A DNA stretch of 64,000 nucleotides from assembly GCA_903840355.1 (NCBI GenBank), contig CAIMFJ010000004.1:372001-436000 (forward strand), written 5' to 3'. Position numbers and translations under genes: made by a program. The DNA is from an uncultured Opitutia bacterium (GTDB lineage Bacteria > Verrucomicrobiota > Verrucomicrobiia > Opitutales > UBA953). Shown here in pieces: positions 28,044 to 38,120 of this stretch. Numbering within the stretch: the first letter of the stretch is position 1; every line of letters starts with the position of its first letter. A model generated the notes under the pieces. The model did not search any database and was not told the DNA's origin. It saw only the letters and a list, made by a program, of their open reading frames with translations.

Positions 28044-28403
28044 ATGAGCAACGTTCCGTTAGTCATCACGGGGGTCCATATGGACCTGACCGATGCCATG
28101 AAAGCCATCGTGTGCGAAAAGGTTGAAAAACTTTTTCGCCACAACTCGCGGATTGTCCGCGCGTACGTCGAACTCGTCCATGGTCGCAGTCGTGATCACA
28201 GCCGAGAGTTTGCCGCTCAAATCAGGTTAGAGCTCCCTGGGCCTGATATCGTGGTGCGAGAGGAGTCGAACGACCTTTATAAGTCGCTCGATTTTCTGGT
28301 GGATAAGGTGGACCGCCAATTGCGGCGCCGCCATCGCCTCGATAAAGAAAAACGGAACCATCCCCATTCTACGGATTTGGGGGATTTAGGTAAGGTTGCT
28401 TAA
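28044..28403 (+). CDS. hpf: Ribosome hibernation-promoting factor, short form
   Basis: Hpf binds the 30S decoding centre in stationary phase and silences ribosomes. The 119-residue protein is the short type with one S30AE domain and no C-terminal dimerisation domain. Visible features are ITGVHMDLTDAMKAIV at the N-terminus, a positively charged helix with VDRQLRRRHRLDKEKRN (about 93-109), and a short polar tail. ATG 28044 is the natural start; the longer frame runs through the divergent SDR gene. A strong terminator follows 24 nt downstream. Confidence 0.95.
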   Translation: MSNVPLVITGVHMDLTDAMKAIVCEKVEKLFRHNSRIVRAYVELVHGRSRDHSREFAAQIRLELPGPDIVVREESNDLYKSLDFLVDKVDRQLRRRHRLDKEKRNHPHSTDLGDLGKVA

Positions 28404-28426
28404 GCCAAGACGTATCGTTCGTCTTC

Positions 28427-28451
28427 AGGACGCCCCCGGGCGTCCTTTTTT
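28427..28451 (+). terminator. Intrinsic terminator after hpf
   Basis: AGGACGCC (28427-28434) pairs with GGCGTCCT (28439-28446), with a four-base loop and a run of six T (28446-28451). The next gene, mpl, begins 60 nt later. Confidence 0.9.
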
Positions 28452-28510
28452 GTGCCCGCTTGCCCAACGGTCTTGCTCGCCCTCGGGACCGAGATGTCTT
28501 TTATGCCGGT

Positions 28511-29923
28511 ATGCGGATTTATTTCCTCGGCATCTGCGGTACGGCGATGGGCAATGTGGCATTGCTCCTTCGTTCGATGGGCCATGAAGTTTTAGGTGCT
28601 GATACGGGTATCTACCCGCCGATGTCCGACTACTTGCGTCAAGCAGGCATTGAAATTTTGGAAGGGTGGTCAGCTGAGCGCTTGGCAAAATTAAAACCTG
28701 ATTTAGTCGTGGTTGGTAATATTGCTTCGCGCGGTCATCCGGAGGTGGAATGGCTGCTGTGCAATCCCTCGCAGGCCTACGTTTCTTTGCCAGAATTATT
28801 GCGGACGCAGTTACTCAACCAGCGACGTAATATCGTTGTCGCCGGCACTCACGGCAAAACCACGACCACTTGCTTGGCGGCCTATTTGCTCCGAGCTCAA
28901 GGTCTTAATCCTGGCTGGTTGGTAGGGGGGGTGCCACGTGATTTGCCCGAAGCCTCGTTCGCGGGCCAAAAGGGTGGTCCCTTTGTGATTGAGGGCGATG
29001 AATACGACACGGCTTTCTTCGATAAACGTAGTAAGTTTATTCAGTATTTGCCTCACGTTTTAGCCATTAATAATTGCGAGTTCGATCACGCGGATATTTT
29101 TCGCGACCTGACGGATGTCTTACGCACCTTCTCGCACGTACTGCGCATTGTGCCCTCGAATGGAGCGGTGGTGGCCAATGGCGATGATGCGAATGTGGCC
29201 TCTTTGTTGACCGGCGTGACCTGGGCCCCGATTTGGCGCGTGGGCGTGGGGCCTGGAAACGATGCGGTGATTCAGGATTTTAAGGAAACGCCCGAAGGGG
29301 CTTCCTTTACGTTGTCTTGGCGTGGACGGTTTTGGGGAAAGGTTTCGTGGTCCTTGCCTGGCATCTTCAATGCCCGCAATGCCGCCATGGCCGCCGTCTC
29401 GGCGGGCTTATTAATCGACGCCCAAGATCCCACAAATTTGTCCCTCGCGCCCTTGGCTGAGTTTCGTGGGGTGCAACGTCGCCAACAAGTTTTAGTATCA
29501 CGTCCTCAGTTAGTGGTGATTGAGGATTTTGGTCATCACCCGACAGCTTTGCAGTTAACGCTGGAATCTTTGCGGGCCCGTTATCCCCAACACACGTTGG
29601 TGGCTTGTTTTGAGCCACGCAGCAACACGGCCGCACGTAAGGTGATGCAAGATGCATTTCAAGCGGCGTTGCAATTGGCCGATGAAGTTTTCCTCTCGCC
29701 CCCTCATCGTGGTGATAAATTAGGCGAAGCGCGTTTTGATAGTGACGGCGTGGCCGCAGCTCTCACGCAAGCCGGACGCTTAGGTTTTGCGCCTAGTTCC
29801 AACGAGGCTCTCTTATCGACTCTTTTGGAACGCACGCGCCACGCCACGCAGCCCCGCTGCGTGGTCTTCTTTTCGAACGGATCGTTCGGCGGGATTATCA
29901 AAAAATTTGCCGAAAGCGTTTAA
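28511..29923 (+). CDS. mpl: UDP-N-acetylmuramate:L-Ala-gamma-D-Glu-meso-DAP ligase
   Basis: Mpl reattaches recycled murein tripeptide to UDP-MurNAc in the cytoplasm. ATG 28511 gives 470 residues beginning MRIYFLGICGTAMGN, the Mur-ligase N-terminal Rossmann motif. The ATP P-loop is GTHGKTTTT (about 115-123), followed by EGDEYDTAF (about 161), the Mpl-typical form of the central domain, and by the C-terminal domain with the EDFGHHPTA motif (about 338-346). Its presence implies meso-DAP peptidoglycan and muropeptide recycling. Its stop shares the TTAA tetranucleotide with the convergent ribF stop. Confidence 0.96.
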   Translation: MRIYFLGICGTAMGNVALLLRSMGHEVLGADTGIYPPMSDYLRQAGIEILEGWSAERLAKLKPDLVVVGNIASRGHPEVEWLLCNPSQAYVSLPELLRTQLLNQRRNIVVAGTHGKTTTTCLAAYLLRAQGLNPGWLVGGVPRDLPEASFAGQKGGPFVIEGDEYDTAFFDKRSKFIQYLPHVLAINNCEFDHADIFRDLTDVLRTFSHVLRIVPSNGAVVANGDDANVASLLTGVTWAPIWRVGVGPGNDAVIQDFKETPEGASFTLSWRGRFWGKVSWSLPGIFNARNAAMAAVSAGLLIDAQDPTNLSLAPLAEFRGVQRRQQVLVSRPQLVVIEDFGHHPTALQLTLESLRARYPQHTLVACFEPRSNTAARKVMQDAFQAALQLADEVFLSPPHRGDKLGEARFDSDGVAAALTQAGRLGFAPSSNEALLSTLLERTRHATQPRCVVFFSNGSFGGIIKKFAESV

Positions 29924-30834
29924 CGCGTCACTACATCCCCCGTCAGTCCTAAGCACTCTTTCGCTTGCATGGTATCGAGGGCGATTTGGGCCTGTAACGC
30001 CGCAAGGTTGGGGAATTTCTGTTCGCTTCTTAAATAATTTAACCACCGGACGCGGATGCGATCGCCCGTTGTCGGGGCGGTGCCGCGTAAAATATGGGCC
30101 TCTAAGAGTGGGGCCACGGGGCCATTTTCAACCGTGGGGCGTTGACCGAAGTTGGCGACGGCGGGGAGGGCGGTGCCTTGGTGAATGACCTCTACGGCGT
30201 ACACGCCTAAGGCGGGTTGCAGTTCAGGTTGCCAAGTTAGGTTAATGGTCGGAAAGCCAATCGTGCGGCCGAGTTGTCGTCCAGGGCCGATGACACCTTC
30301 AGCTTCGTAAGGTCGCAGGAGCATCTGGTTCGCTAAGGCTAACTCGCCTTGGCTAAGTGCTTGGCGAATCCGGGAACTGCTGACGGTTTCTTGCCCGAGT
30401 TGCACGGCGTCCACTAAACGAACGGTCAGGCCGAGGGCTTGGCTGTTCTTCATCAAACTTTGGCCATCCCCCGTACGCTGGTGTCCGTAGCGAAAATTAT
30501 CGCCCACGTGAATCGTTTGGAGCGTCGAAAATTTTTGTTTCAGCCAAGCCGGGAAAGCCGCTGCTGGCATGGCGGCGTGATCTAGGGTGAAGGGCTCGTA
30601 ATGAATCCACTGGGCGCCGGCTTCCGTTAAGCGATCGGTTTTTTGGGCTTGGCCAAAAACCATCGGTACCGCGGCCTGAGGTCTTAAAACTTTGCTCGGG
30701 TGTGGTTCGTAAGTGAGTACGCCGACTAGTCCGCCGTGCGTTCGTGCTGCTTGACGTGCGGAGTGGAGTACGGCCCGATGTCCGAGGTGAATACCGTCAA
30801 AGGCACCAATAGCGAGGTGGAGCGGAGCGGTCAT
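29920..30834 (-). CDS. ribF: Bifunctional riboflavin kinase/FAD synthetase
   Basis: RibF converts riboflavin to FMN and FMN to FAD. The 304-residue protein has an N-terminal nucleotidyltransferase domain with the [11 protein letters not shown] motif (about 11-21) and SSSRIRQAL (about 152), and a C-terminal kinase domain with [11 protein letters not shown] (about 186). It is the last gene of nrnA-truB-ribF; its ATG overlaps the truB stop (ATGA, 30831-30834). The truB-ribF linkage is common in bacteria, where rbfA and infB often lie just upstream; here these two are 11 kb away. Confidence 0.97.
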   Translation of the reverse strand: MTAPLHLAIGAFDGIHLGHRAVLHSARQAARTHGGLVGVLTYEPHPSKVLRPQAAVPMVFGQAQKTDRLTEAGAQWIHYEPFTLDHAAMPAAAFPAWLKQKFSTLQTIHVGDNFRYGHQRTGDGQSLMKNSQALGLTVRLVDAVQLGQETVSSSRIRQALSQGELALANQMLLRPYEAEGVIGPGRQLGRTIGFPTINLTWQPELQPALGVYAVEVIHQGTALPAVANFGQRPTVENGPVAPLLEAHILRGTAPTTGDRIRVRWLNYLRSEQKFPNLAALQAQIALDTMQAKECLGLTGDVVTR

Positions 30835-31559
30835 CCGAGAGCGATGCTGGGGACGGCTTGGTGCACCGGGATGAGGCGGGCGACTAATTCATCTGGTGAC
30901 AGGCTACCAAGTTTTTCCAGCGACATAGCGTGATCTAGTTTCAGGGTGCCAGAGCTGGTGCGTCGTAGGGCCGAGAGGTGTGCACCGCAACCGAGTTTCT
31001 CGCCTAGGTCGTAGGCTAAGGTGCGCACGTACGTGCCCTTAGTGCAATGCACGTCGAAGGTCACTTTGGGCACATTCCACTCCAGTAATTTAAAGGACTC
31101 CACGCGGATAAAACGTGGCTCGCGTGCGATTTCGATGCCTTGACGAGCGAGTTCGTAGAGCTTTTTGCCCCCTACTTTGCGGGCTGAGTGCATCGGTGGC
31201 GTTTGGTATTGATCGCCCAGCATCGTTTTCATCGCCGCCTGAATCGCTTCGGCCGTCAAGTCGGGGACTGGACGGGTTTCGACCATTGCGCCATCAGCAT
31301 CTTGTGAATCTGTCGTCATCCCTAAGGTGGCTTCTCCTGAGTAGGTTTTCTCCTGTGACATCAGGTATTGCGAAGCTTTAGTGGCTTTGCCTACCAAGAG
31401 AATCAGCAGGCCCGTAGCCATAGGATCGAGCGTACCGGCATGGCCGACGCGACGAGTTTGGTAGAGCCGACGAATGCGGTCTACGACGTCATGTGAAGTT
31501 AAACCTTGGGGCTTATCTACTAATAAGATTCCCTCAGGTTCGGCGTTTAAAGCACTCAT
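30831..31559 (-). CDS. truB: tRNA pseudouridine(55) synthase TruB
   Basis: TruB makes pseudouridine 55 in the T-loop of tRNAs. ATG 31559 gives 242 residues starting [17 protein letters not shown]; the frame is open further upstream within nrnA. The catalytic Asp is in [12 protein letters not shown] (about 42-53), and KTYSG and [13 protein letters not shown] (about 171-183) are the other family motifs. It lacks the extended C-terminal PUA-like domain of long TruB proteins. The start overlaps the nrnA stop (ATGA), and the stop overlaps the ribF start. Confidence 0.97.
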   Translation of the reverse strand: MSALNAEPEGILLVDKPQGLTSHDVVDRIRRLYQTRRVGHAGTLDPMATGLLILLVGKATKASQYLMSQEKTYSGEATLGMTTDSQDADGAMVETRPVPDLTAEAIQAAMKTMLGDQYQTPPMHSARKVGGKKLYELARQGIEIAREPRFIRVESFKLLEWNVPKVTFDVHCTKGTYVRTLAYDLGEKLGCGAHLSALRRTSSGTLKLDHAMSLEKLGSLSPDELVARLIPVHQAVPSIALG

Positions 31560-32557
31560 TCGGCAAGGTGTTCGCGGTAATGTTCGGCGATGATATTCAG
31601 GATGCGGTCGCGATCGGTGTGGAGTTTGCAACCGAGCATATTGAAGCCCGCGGCGAGGACGTGGCCCCCGCCGTTGAGTTTACCTGCGAGTAAATCGAGG
31701 CGTAGTTTGGGGTTGCGGCCCCGCAGGCTACCGCGAATCCCGTCATGGCCTTCTTCGAACAATACCGCCAAATCAACGCCCGCAATTGAGCGGGGAAACT
31801 CGACCAAGCCTTCTTTGTCTTCTTTGGTGGTATGGGTTGCTTGGTAGTCGGCTTGCGTGATTTCCCCCGAACAAATTTTCCCGTTTTCGTGGAAGCGAAT
31901 GGTGCTCAAGAATCGCTGGGTCAGGGCGAGCTTGCCGCGGCTCTCTTGCTCGAAGACGTGGAAATTGGCTTCGACGGGGCTGGCCCCTTTGCGAATCAGT
32001 TGCGCGACGATTTCAAAAACTTCAGGGGTAGTGCTACTGTAGCAAAAACGTCCCGTGTCCGTGAGAATCCCTAAGTGTAAATTTTTAGCCGTCAGCGTGT
32101 CGATGGGGAGTTGCTCCTGTAGGGCGGCAGCCGCCAAGATATGACACGTCGCCGCCGCTTCGCGGACCACGATATTGACTTGGGCGTAATCAGGGTTGGA
32201 GGCGTGGTGATCGATGTTGGCCAGGACACCAGTGGGGAACTTACTGAGCACCTCTGTCCCAACTCGAGACGCATCGGCACAGTCGACGGTGATAGCGACT
32301 CGGCCGTCCGCCTGGTAGTTTTCCCCCTGAAGGAAGGTCACCCCCTCGGCATAGGGGGTCAGGTTAGGTGGGACGCGGTCGCGGTTAATGCATAGGGCGT
32401 CGATGCCCGAAGCCTGCAAAATACGGGCTAAAGCCACCTGGGAGCCGATACAGTCCCCGTCCGGCCGCATATGCCCTAAGACGGCAACCTTTTGCCCTTT
32501 AAGCCTTTCCACGAGGCTTTTGAGGGCTTTGCCAGCGTCTTGTAGGGTTTGAGCCAT
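31556..32557 (-). CDS. nrnA: Oligoribonuclease / pAp phosphatase, DHH family (NrnA)
   Basis: NrnA degrades nanoRNAs and removes the 3' phosphate of pAp. ATG 32557 gives 333 residues; a GTG 21 nt upstream is possible. The DHH phosphoesterase motifs are present: [12 protein letters not shown] (about 28-39), TVDCAD (about 87), NIDHHASN (about 111-118), and the DHHA1 motif [25 protein letters not shown] near the C-terminus. Orn is absent from this window. The gene heads a translationally coupled trio with truB and ribF, and shares a 144-nt divergent region with clpC. Confidence 0.94.
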   Translation of the reverse strand: MAQTLQDAGKALKSLVERLKGQKVAVLGHMRPDGDCIGSQVALARILQASGIDALCINRDRVPPNLTPYAEGVTFLQGENYQADGRVAITVDCADASRVGTEVLSKFPTGVLANIDHHASNPDYAQVNIVVREAAATCHILAAAALQEQLPIDTLTAKNLHLGILTDTGRFCYSSTTPEVFEIVAQLIRKGASPVEANFHVFEQESRGKLALTQRFLSTIRFHENGKICSGEITQADYQATHTTKEDKEGLVEFPRSIAGVDLAVLFEEGHDGIRGSLRGRNPKLRLDLLAGKLNGGGHVLAAGFNMLGCKLHTDRDRILNIIAEHYREHLAE

Positions 32558-32635
32558 GATGAAGGGCCTATTGAACACGGCTCGGCATATTCTGGCAAAA
32601 TCAAAAGGCGATTTTCGTTAATCCGTCGCTCGCAC

Positions 32636-32663
32636 TTGAACCCCTACCTGATTAAGGCATAGT
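32636..32663 (+). promoter_or_regulatory. Possible clpC promoter
   Basis: TTGAAC (32636-32641) and CATAGT (32658-32663), separated by 16 nt, resemble a housekeeping sigma promoter (five and four matches). It lies 38 nt before the clpC ATG. Neither a CIRCE inverted repeat nor a CtsR heptad repeat is visible around it. Confidence 0.4.
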
Positions 32664-32701
32664 ACCTGCTACATCGTTCTTACTTCGATTCCGCCCACTT
32701 T

Positions 32702-35257
32702 ATGGACAAAGATAAAAACAATAATTTTACACCTCGTGCTCGTCGCGTGGTTGAACTCGCTCGTGCCGAAGCTCGCCGCTTTAACCACAACTACGTGGGG
32801 ACTGAGCACATCTTGCTGGGGTTGATTAAACTCGGCGAGGGTGTGGCGGTCAACGTTTTGGGTCGCATGGGCTTGGACCTTAAAACTGTCCGCGCCGCCG
32901 TGGAAAAACAAGTGGGCCCTGGTCCTGAGGAAGCGAAGCAACCCGAACAGATTCCGCTGACCCCGCGCGTGCATAAGGTGATGACGCATGCGATGACCGA
33001 GGCTCGGGCATTGGGTCATGCTTACGTCGGCACGGAACACATTCTCTTAGGTTTACTGAAGGAAGGCGAGGGCGTGGCGGCCCGCGTGCTGTTGTCTTTA
33101 GACGTGGATTTAGAGCGCTGCCGCAAAGAGATTTTGGCGGATATCGAGCCGAATGCTTCCAATGAGCCTGAAACTAAGTCTGGCGAGGAACCGCCTGCTT
33201 CAGGCGAGGATGCTCCCAGTGATGAGCCTCCTTCGTCGAGCCGTCGTTCCTCGGAAGAGGGCGGCCGTCCCGGTCGCGGCGAGCGTCTCTCGCTTTTAAA
33301 GACCTTCGGTCGTGATTTAACGGAACTGGCTCGTGCAGGCGAGTTAGACCCCGTGATTGGCCGTAAGGAAGAAATTCGTCGCGTGGTGCAAATTTTGTGC
33401 CGCCGTACGAAGAACAATCCGGTTTTAATCGGCGAAGCGGGCGTGGGTAAGACCGCTATTGTCGAAGGCTTAGCTCAAGAAATCGCTTCGGGCGTAGTGC
33501 CCGAGATCTTGCTGGATCGGAAAGTGATCACGCTGGATTTAGCGTTGATGGTCGCAGGCACGAAGTATCGCGGCCAATTCGAAGAGCGCATCAAAGGGAT
33601 CATGGATGAAATCAAGCGTGCGAAAAACGTCATCCTCTTCATTGATGAAATGCACACCATTGTCGGGGCGGGCGCCGCTGAAGGGGCTATGGACGCTTCC
33701 AATATTTTAAAGCCCGCCTTGTCGCGTGGCGAAATTCAGTGTGTGGGTGCCACGACGTTGGCGGAGTTCCGTAAGCACATCGAAAAAGATGCTGCCTTGG
33801 AGCGCCGCTTTCAGTCGGTGAAGGTGGATGATCCTTCGCCCGAAGATGCGATTTTAATCCTGCGAGGGATTCGTCATAAATACGAAGAGCACCACAAGTG
33901 TGAATACACGGATGGGGCGATTGAAGCGGCCGTGCGTTTCTCGCACCGCTACATCACATCGCGTCACCTGCCTGATAAGGCCATTGACGTTATGGACGAA
34001 GCGGGTGCTCGGGCTCGGATTCGGGCCTTGAACTTGCCTCCTGAAATCGAGCAAGCGCAAGAGGTTATCGATGCGGTGGTGTTGCAAAAAGAAGAAGCCT
34101 CGCGTCACCAAAAGTTTGAAGAAGCGGCTAACCTGCGCGATCAAGAGAAGAAGCTTCGTGCCAAACGTGAAAAGCTTTTAGAAGAATGGCGCAAGAAGCG
34201 CGACGAGAAGCGCATCGTGGTCGATGAAGAGGAAATTCTGCACATTGTGGCGGATTGGACGGGCGTACCGCTGTCTCGTCTCGAGAAGAAAGAGACCCAG
34301 AAGTTGCTCGACCTCGAGAAGGACTTACAAGCCGCCGTCATCGGCCAAGAGCGTGCTTGCGAAGTGATTGCCCGGGCACTGCGTCGTTCGCGGGCGGATT
34401 TGAAGGATCCCCGCCGTCCCATTGGTTCGTTCTTATTCCTCGGCCCCACGGGCGTGGGTAAGACGTTACTGGCCCGCTCTTTGGCGGAACGCATGTTTGG
34501 CGAGAAAGATGCCGTCATCCAAATCGATATGTCTGAGTACATGGAGAAATTTAACGTATCGCGCCTGATTGGCTCGCCTCCTGGTTACGTCGGCCACGAC
34601 GAAGGGGGTCAGCTAACTGAGGCGGTGCGTCGCAAACCTTACTCGGTCGTCTTGTTCGATGAAATCGAAAAGGCTCACCCCGACGTCATCCAACTGCTCT
34701 TACAGGCCTTGGAAGATGGGCGCCTGACGGACTCGCTCGGTCGCGTGGTCGATTTCCGTAATACGATTATTATCATGACTTCGAATGTTGGGGCCGATGT
34801 CTTGCAACGTAACAACTCGCTCGGCTTCGATGTCGGTGTGAGTTCGACGCGCGATTACGAAAAGCTGAAGGAACGCATCATGGATGAAACCAAGCGGGCC
34901 TTTAAGCCAGAGTTCTTGAATCGTTTGACCGACATTGTGATCTTCCAACAACTCGCGAAGGAGCACATGCACCAAATTGTTGACATTGAAGTCGCCAAGG
35001 TGGCCAAGCGTTTGCTCGACCTCGGGGTTAAACTCGTCGTCAACGAAGCCGCTCGTGGCTACCTCGTCGAAAATGGTTGGGACGAAAAGTATGGCGCCCG
35101 CCCGCTACGTCGTGCGGTGGAGCGTTTACTCGAAGATCCTTTAGCTGAGTCGATTTTGCGTGCCGAGTTTAACAAGGAAGAGCCGGTCATCGTTTCGGTT
35201 GGTGAGAAGGGCTTGGTATTTACGCAAAAGAAGACGGGTGCTGACACGGGTGCTTAA
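32702..35257 (+). CDS. clpC: AAA+ unfoldase ClpC
   Basis: ClpC unfolds substrates for ClpP. The 851-residue protein has two Clp N-domain repeats (about 9-75 and 80-148), an acidic/Ser-rich linker (about 150-195), the first AAA domain with Walker A GEAGVGKT (244-251), a middle domain with a UVR-type segment ([17 protein letters not shown], near 470) typical of ClpC rather than ClpB or ClpA, and the second AAA domain with GPTGVGKT (near 582). The N-domain is the part that in Firmicutes recognises phospho-arginine. The mcsA-mcsB genes lie 5.6 kb downstream. No heat-shock operator is visible. Confidence 0.97.
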   Translation: MDKDKNNNFTPRARRVVELARAEARRFNHNYVGTEHILLGLIKLGEGVAVNVLGRMGLDLKTVRAAVEKQVGPGPEEAKQPEQIPLTPRVHKVMTHAMTEARALGHAYVGTEHILLGLLKEGEGVAARVLLSLDVDLERCRKEILADIEPNASNEPETKSGEEPPASGEDAPSDEPPSSSRRSSEEGGRPGRGERLSLLKTFGRDLTELARAGELDPVIGRKEEIRRVVQILCRRTKNNPVLIGEAGVGKTAIVEGLAQEIASGVVPEILLDRKVITLDLALMVAGTKYRGQFEERIKGIMDEIKRAKNVILFIDEMHTIVGAGAAEGAMDASNILKPALSRGEIQCVGATTLAEFRKHIEKDAALERRFQSVKVDDPSPEDAILILRGIRHKYEEHHKCEYTDGAIEAAVRFSHRYITSRHLPDKAIDVMDEAGARARIRALNLPPEIEQAQEVIDAVVLQKEEASRHQKFEEAANLRDQEKKLRAKREKLLEEWRKKRDEKRIVVDEEEILHIVADWTGVPLSRLEKKETQKLLDLEKDLQAAVIGQERACEVIARALRRSRADLKDPRRPIGSFLFLGPTGVGKTLLARSLAERMFGEKDAVIQIDMSEYMEKFNVSRLIGSPPGYVGHDEGGQLTEAVRRKPYSVVLFDEIEKAHPDVIQLLLQALEDGRLTDSLGRVVDFRNTIIIMTSNVGADVLQRNNSLGFDVGVSSTRDYEKLKERIMDETKRAFKPEFLNRLTDIVIFQQLAKEHMHQIVDIEVAKVAKRLLDLGVKLVVNEAARGYLVENGWDEKYGARPLRRAVERLLEDPLAESILRAEFNKEEPVIVSVGEKGLVFTQKKTGADTGA

Positions 35258-35260
35258 GGT

Positions 35261-35629
35261 ATGAGCCCGCGCCATTTGACCGCAGGCATCTTTGGGGCGA
35301 TCGCCATCGCCCTAGGGGCCTTCGGGGCGCATGGTTTAAAGGCCCAATGGGCTTTGCTGCCCGAAGGGCTTACCTGGTGGCAAACCGCGACCCATTATTT
35401 ACTCATCCACGCCGTGGTCTTGGCGGCGGTGCCACTTCCTTCCGTGGCCCGTTGGCAGTGCCCAGCGAGTTATTGGGTCCCGGGTAGTGTGATTTTTAGT
35501 GGGACGCTTTACGCGTTAGCCTTGGGAGCGCCGCGTTGGCTTGGCATGGTCACCCCGCTGGGCGGTATTTTACTGCTCGTCGGCTGGCTGGTGTTGGCGT
35601 GGCAGGGCGGGAGGGGCTTGCTTAAGTGA
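35261..35629 (+). CDS. DUF423-family small membrane protein
   Basis: The 122-residue protein has about four membrane segments and matches the DUF423 (YgdD/YwdK) pattern: GALGAHGLK-like start (ALGAFGAHGLK, about 17-27), TATHYLLIHA (about 42-51), SGTLYALALG (about 78-87) and a C-terminal TPLGGILLLVGWLVLAW. The function of this widespread family is unknown. It starts 3 nt after the clpC stop, so it is co-transcribed with clpC unless an internal signal intervenes. Confidence 0.88.
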   Translation: MSPRHLTAGIFGAIAIALGAFGAHGLKAQWALLPEGLTWWQTATHYLLIHAVVLAAVPLPSVARWQCPASYWVPGSVIFSGTLYALALGAPRWLGMVTPLGGILLLVGWLVLAWQGGRGLLK

Positions 35630-35638
35630 GCCTGACTT

Positions 35639-35866
35639 ATGGATTCTTTTTTTACCATGGGTGACCGGATTTTCTTCGGGATTATTTTTATCGCCGGCAT
35701 TCTGGGGGTGTACGGGCTCTTTAAGCGGGCCCAGAAAGTTTATCGGAAGGGCACGATTAAAGATGGCATTAATAATACCATTGATTCGGCCTTACTGTTT
35801 ATTTTTGGCGCGATTATTCTTACCATCCTTTGCATGATTTACATGGAATATCGTAAATATTTATGA
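35639..35866 (+). CDS. Unknown small membrane protein, 75 residues
   Basis: I do not recognise this protein. Two membrane segments (about 8-26 and 47-66) flank a short basic loop (FKRAQKVYRKGTIKD), and it ends in a charged Tyr-rich tail. It begins 9 nt after the DUF423 gene and ends in an ATGA overlap with the following peroxidase gene, which supports it as a real translated gene. It could be a small auxiliary subunit or a membrane stress protein; nothing further can be inferred. Confidence 0.7.
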   Translation: MDSFFTMGDRIFFGIIFIAGILGVYGLFKRAQKVYRKGTIKDGINNTIDSALLFIFGAIILTILCMIYMEYRKYL

Positions 35867-36417
35867 ACTCCCTCCTCCGCTCCGGCTTTCTTATTCTAAC
35901 GACTTTCTTTATGAGCTCCCTCGCTGCTGCTGAAGCCCCCAACCTCCTCACCGTACCTGTTAAAACCATTGAGGGCCAGGCTAGTACTTTGGCGGCAACG
36001 AAGGGCAAAGCGATTCTCGTGGTTAACGTGGCGAGTGAATGTGGCTACACGGCACAGTACGCTGGCTTGGAGGCACTTTATAAAAAATATCAAGGCCAAG
36101 GTTTAGTCGTTGCGGGGTTTCCTTGTAATGACTTCGGCGGTCAAGAACCAGGGAGCGAAGCCGAGATCAAGAAGTTCTGCACGGCCCGCTTTGCGGTGAC
36201 CTTTCCGCTCTACAGTAAAATTACGGTTCAGGGCCCGCAAGCCCACCCCTTGTTTATTCATTTAACCGGCAAGGAATGTGGCCATGCCGGGCCGGTGACT
36301 TGGAACTTTAATAAGTTCTTAATTAGTCGCGACGGCAAGTTATTGGCCCGCTTCGATTCTTCGGTCGAGCCCGATGCGCCCGAACTGCAGGCGGCAATTA
36401 AAGAAGCGTTGAAGTAA
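35863..36417 (+). CDS. Exported thiol peroxidase of the glutathione-peroxidase family
   Basis: The 184-residue protein has a signal peptide (about 1-23, LAAAE) and a thioredoxin-like fold. The peroxidatic Cys is in VASECGYT (about 51-58), a Cys form rather than selenocysteine. FPCNDFGGQEPGS (about 85-97) and WNFNKFLI (about 145-152) supply the catalytic Gln and Trp/Asn. Such proteins reduce hydroperoxides, often using thioredoxin. Export suggests it acts in the periplasm. The start overlaps the preceding small gene (ATGA at 35863-35866). It converges on the TSUP gene with a 6-nt gap. Confidence 0.94.
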   Translation: MNSLLRSGFLILTTFFMSSLAAAEAPNLLTVPVKTIEGQASTLAATKGKAILVVNVASECGYTAQYAGLEALYKKYQGQGLVVAGFPCNDFGGQEPGSEAEIKKFCTARFAVTFPLYSKITVQGPQAHPLFIHLTGKECGHAGPVTWNFNKFLISRDGKLLARFDSSVEPDAPELQAAIKEALK

Positions 36418-36423
36418 GCTTCG

Positions 36424-37185
36424 TTAGTTTGGCTGGGTTAATAGAAGCCGAATAATCAGGGCAAAGACAACGCCGAGGAAGACGAGGCGGATGAATTTGG
36501 CTCCATGGCGGATTGCTAAGTTCGCACCGAGGTACGCACCGATGAGTTGCCCCGCGATCATGACCGCCGCGATGGGGAAAAATAGCACCTGATCTTTGAT
36601 TGTGAAAATTAAAAGCGAGGCGACGTTGCTCGTGAGGTTCACGACTTTCGTGTAGGCGGTGGCTTCGGGCAGGGCATAGCCGGCCAAACTGACTAAGGCT
36701 AAGGTCCAGAAGGCTCCTGTCCCCGGTCCGAAGAAGCCGTCGTAGAAACCTAAGAGTAGACTAAAGACCAAGGTGAAAAGCAGAGGATTAAGGCGTGCCG
36801 GCTTGGGGTCGGTGCCGAGTCGAGGACTGACTAGGACGTAGCCAGCGACGGCTAAAAGACACCACGGCAGGAGCAGGCGCAGTTGCTGTGAGCTGATCAG
36901 TGTAAGCGTCCACGACCCCATTAGGGCGGCTCCAAAGGTCATCGGAATGGCCCATTTAAGTGCGGACCATTCAATGAGCCCCGCGCGGTGGTAGCGCCAA
37001 ACCGCCATGCTGGTACCAAAGGAACTTTGGGCTTTGTTTGTTCCAATCGCCAAGGTCGGCGGTAACCCGGCCCAAAGTAGCATGGGGAGCGAAATCAGTC
37101 CGCCGCCTCCTGCAATCGAATCGATAAAGCTCGCCGATATCGCGGCGAGGAAAAGGGCTAGCAGAATAGAGAATGAAAAATCCAT
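36424..37185 (-). CDS. TSUP (TauE/SafE) family membrane transporter
   Basis: The 253-residue protein has about eight hydrophobic segments and the two repeated family motifs: SFIDSIAGGGGLISLP (about 19-34) in the first half and GFYDGFFGPGTGAF (about 146-159) in the second. This family exports or imports sulfur compounds and organic anions; the substrate here cannot be told. No sulfur-metabolism gene is adjacent. The gene stands between convergent and same-strand neighbours and may be transcribed on its own. Confidence 0.92.
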   Translation of the reverse strand: MDFSFSILLALFLAAISASFIDSIAGGGGLISLPMLLWAGLPPTLAIGTNKAQSSFGTSMAVWRYHRAGLIEWSALKWAIPMTFGAALMGSWTLTLISSQQLRLLLPWCLLAVAGYVLVSPRLGTDPKPARLNPLLFTLVFSLLLGFYDGFFGPGTGAFWTLALVSLAGYALPEATAYTKVVNLTSNVASLLIFTIKDQVLFFPIAAVMIAGQLIGAYLGANLAIRHGAKFIRLVFLGVVFALIIRLLLTQPN

Positions 37186-37237
37186 GAACCAAACAGCAGT
37201 GCCTGACTCGGTCTCAGTGACCAGACCTTAGCCGTGC

Positions 37238-37879
37238 TTAGGCGAAGGGCGGGATAATGCCGCGTTTTTCTAACTCGAGAAAAAGTTGGCGGCTGAACCA
37301 CGCGTCGTTGGCGGCGTAGGCAATTTGCTTATCGTCGAGCGGGCGGGCCCAATTGGAGCACTGCACCTTCTTTGATTTTTTCATTTGCAGCCCAAGGTAA
37401 TGGGCGGCGAGGGCGCGGAGGCCGGTATTTTCTACGCCTGCTTTGCGTGTAAAGTCGGAGATGTCGATAAATCCGGCGGCATCAAACGGGGCACGTGCAC
37501 GGAGGTTTTTGACGTCATCACGCACCGCCACGCCCACTTTGGCTTGGCGGGCGTTGCAGAGTACCGGGAAGGCGAGGGGAATCCCGCCACACTGATCCAA
37601 GCGGAAAATAAAAATATGATGCTCGCTGGCGAGTTGCAGGATGGAAGGCAGGTTATACTCGCCGGCGGTGTGCGAAGGCTTCGTTTCGGTATCGAAGCCT
37701 AAGACGCGTTCCTGGGCCAATTGCTCAATGGCACGTTGGGCATCCTTCATCGTTTCGATGACATCTTTAGGGCCAGTCCATTCGCCGACGGGCAAGGTCT
37801 CGATAAAGTCTTTTTCAATACGAATTCCGCCCCTAACGGGTGGGGGCGTTGCTTCGGGCTGTGCAGGAGGCTCTTCCAC
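37238..37879 (-). CDS. DEDDy 3'-5' exonuclease (RNase D-like catalytic domain only)
   Basis: The 213-residue protein starts with GTG. It has the DEDDy signature: GFDTETKPS (Asp and Glu, about 59-67), DDVKNLRARAPF (about 123) and YAANDAWFSRQLF (Tyr and Asp, about 187-199). It has no HRDC domain and is thus shorter than RNase D; stand-alone proteins of this type occur in several phyla and trim RNA or DNA 3' ends. The first 25 residues are Pro-rich. Upstream lies tRNA-Ala on the other strand. Confidence 0.9.
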   Translation of the reverse strand: MEEPPAQPEATPPPVRGGIRIEKDFIETLPVGEWTGPKDVIETMKDAQRAIEQLAQERVLGFDTETKPSHTAGEYNLPSILQLASEHHIFIFRLDQCGGIPLAFPVLCNARQAKVGVAVRDDVKNLRARAPFDAAGFIDISDFTRKAGVENTGLRALAAHYLGLQMKKSKKVQCSNWARPLDDKQIAYAANDAWFSRQLFLELEKRGIIPPFA

Positions 37880-37946
37880 TGCTATTTAAGCAAGGGGTGG
37901 TGGCTCCAATGGCAACGCGAGACTTCGGGGGAATGGCAAAAAAACG

Positions 37947-37975
37947 TTGACCGTGGCCCCGGGGCAACCTTTGTT
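37947..37975 (+). promoter_or_regulatory. Possible tRNA-Ala promoter
   Basis: TTGACC (37947-37952), a 17-nt GC-rich spacer and TTTGTT (37970-37975) precede the tRNA by 16 nt. The -35 is good and the -10 is weak, the same pattern as before tRNA-Thr. Confidence 0.35.
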
Positions 37976-37991
37976 CAAGGTTCTCGTTTTT

Positions 37992-38067
<76 letters not shown>

Positions 38068-38120
38068 CTTTCCCACCAATCCCTCTGTTTAAGCGGAGGT
38101 GATTGGCGAAGGTGGCTGTT

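Noticed and set aside
32558-32701. CIRCE or CtsR operator before clpC
   Set aside because: Neither the TTAGCACTC/GAGTGCTAA inverted repeat nor GGTCAAA-type direct repeats were found.
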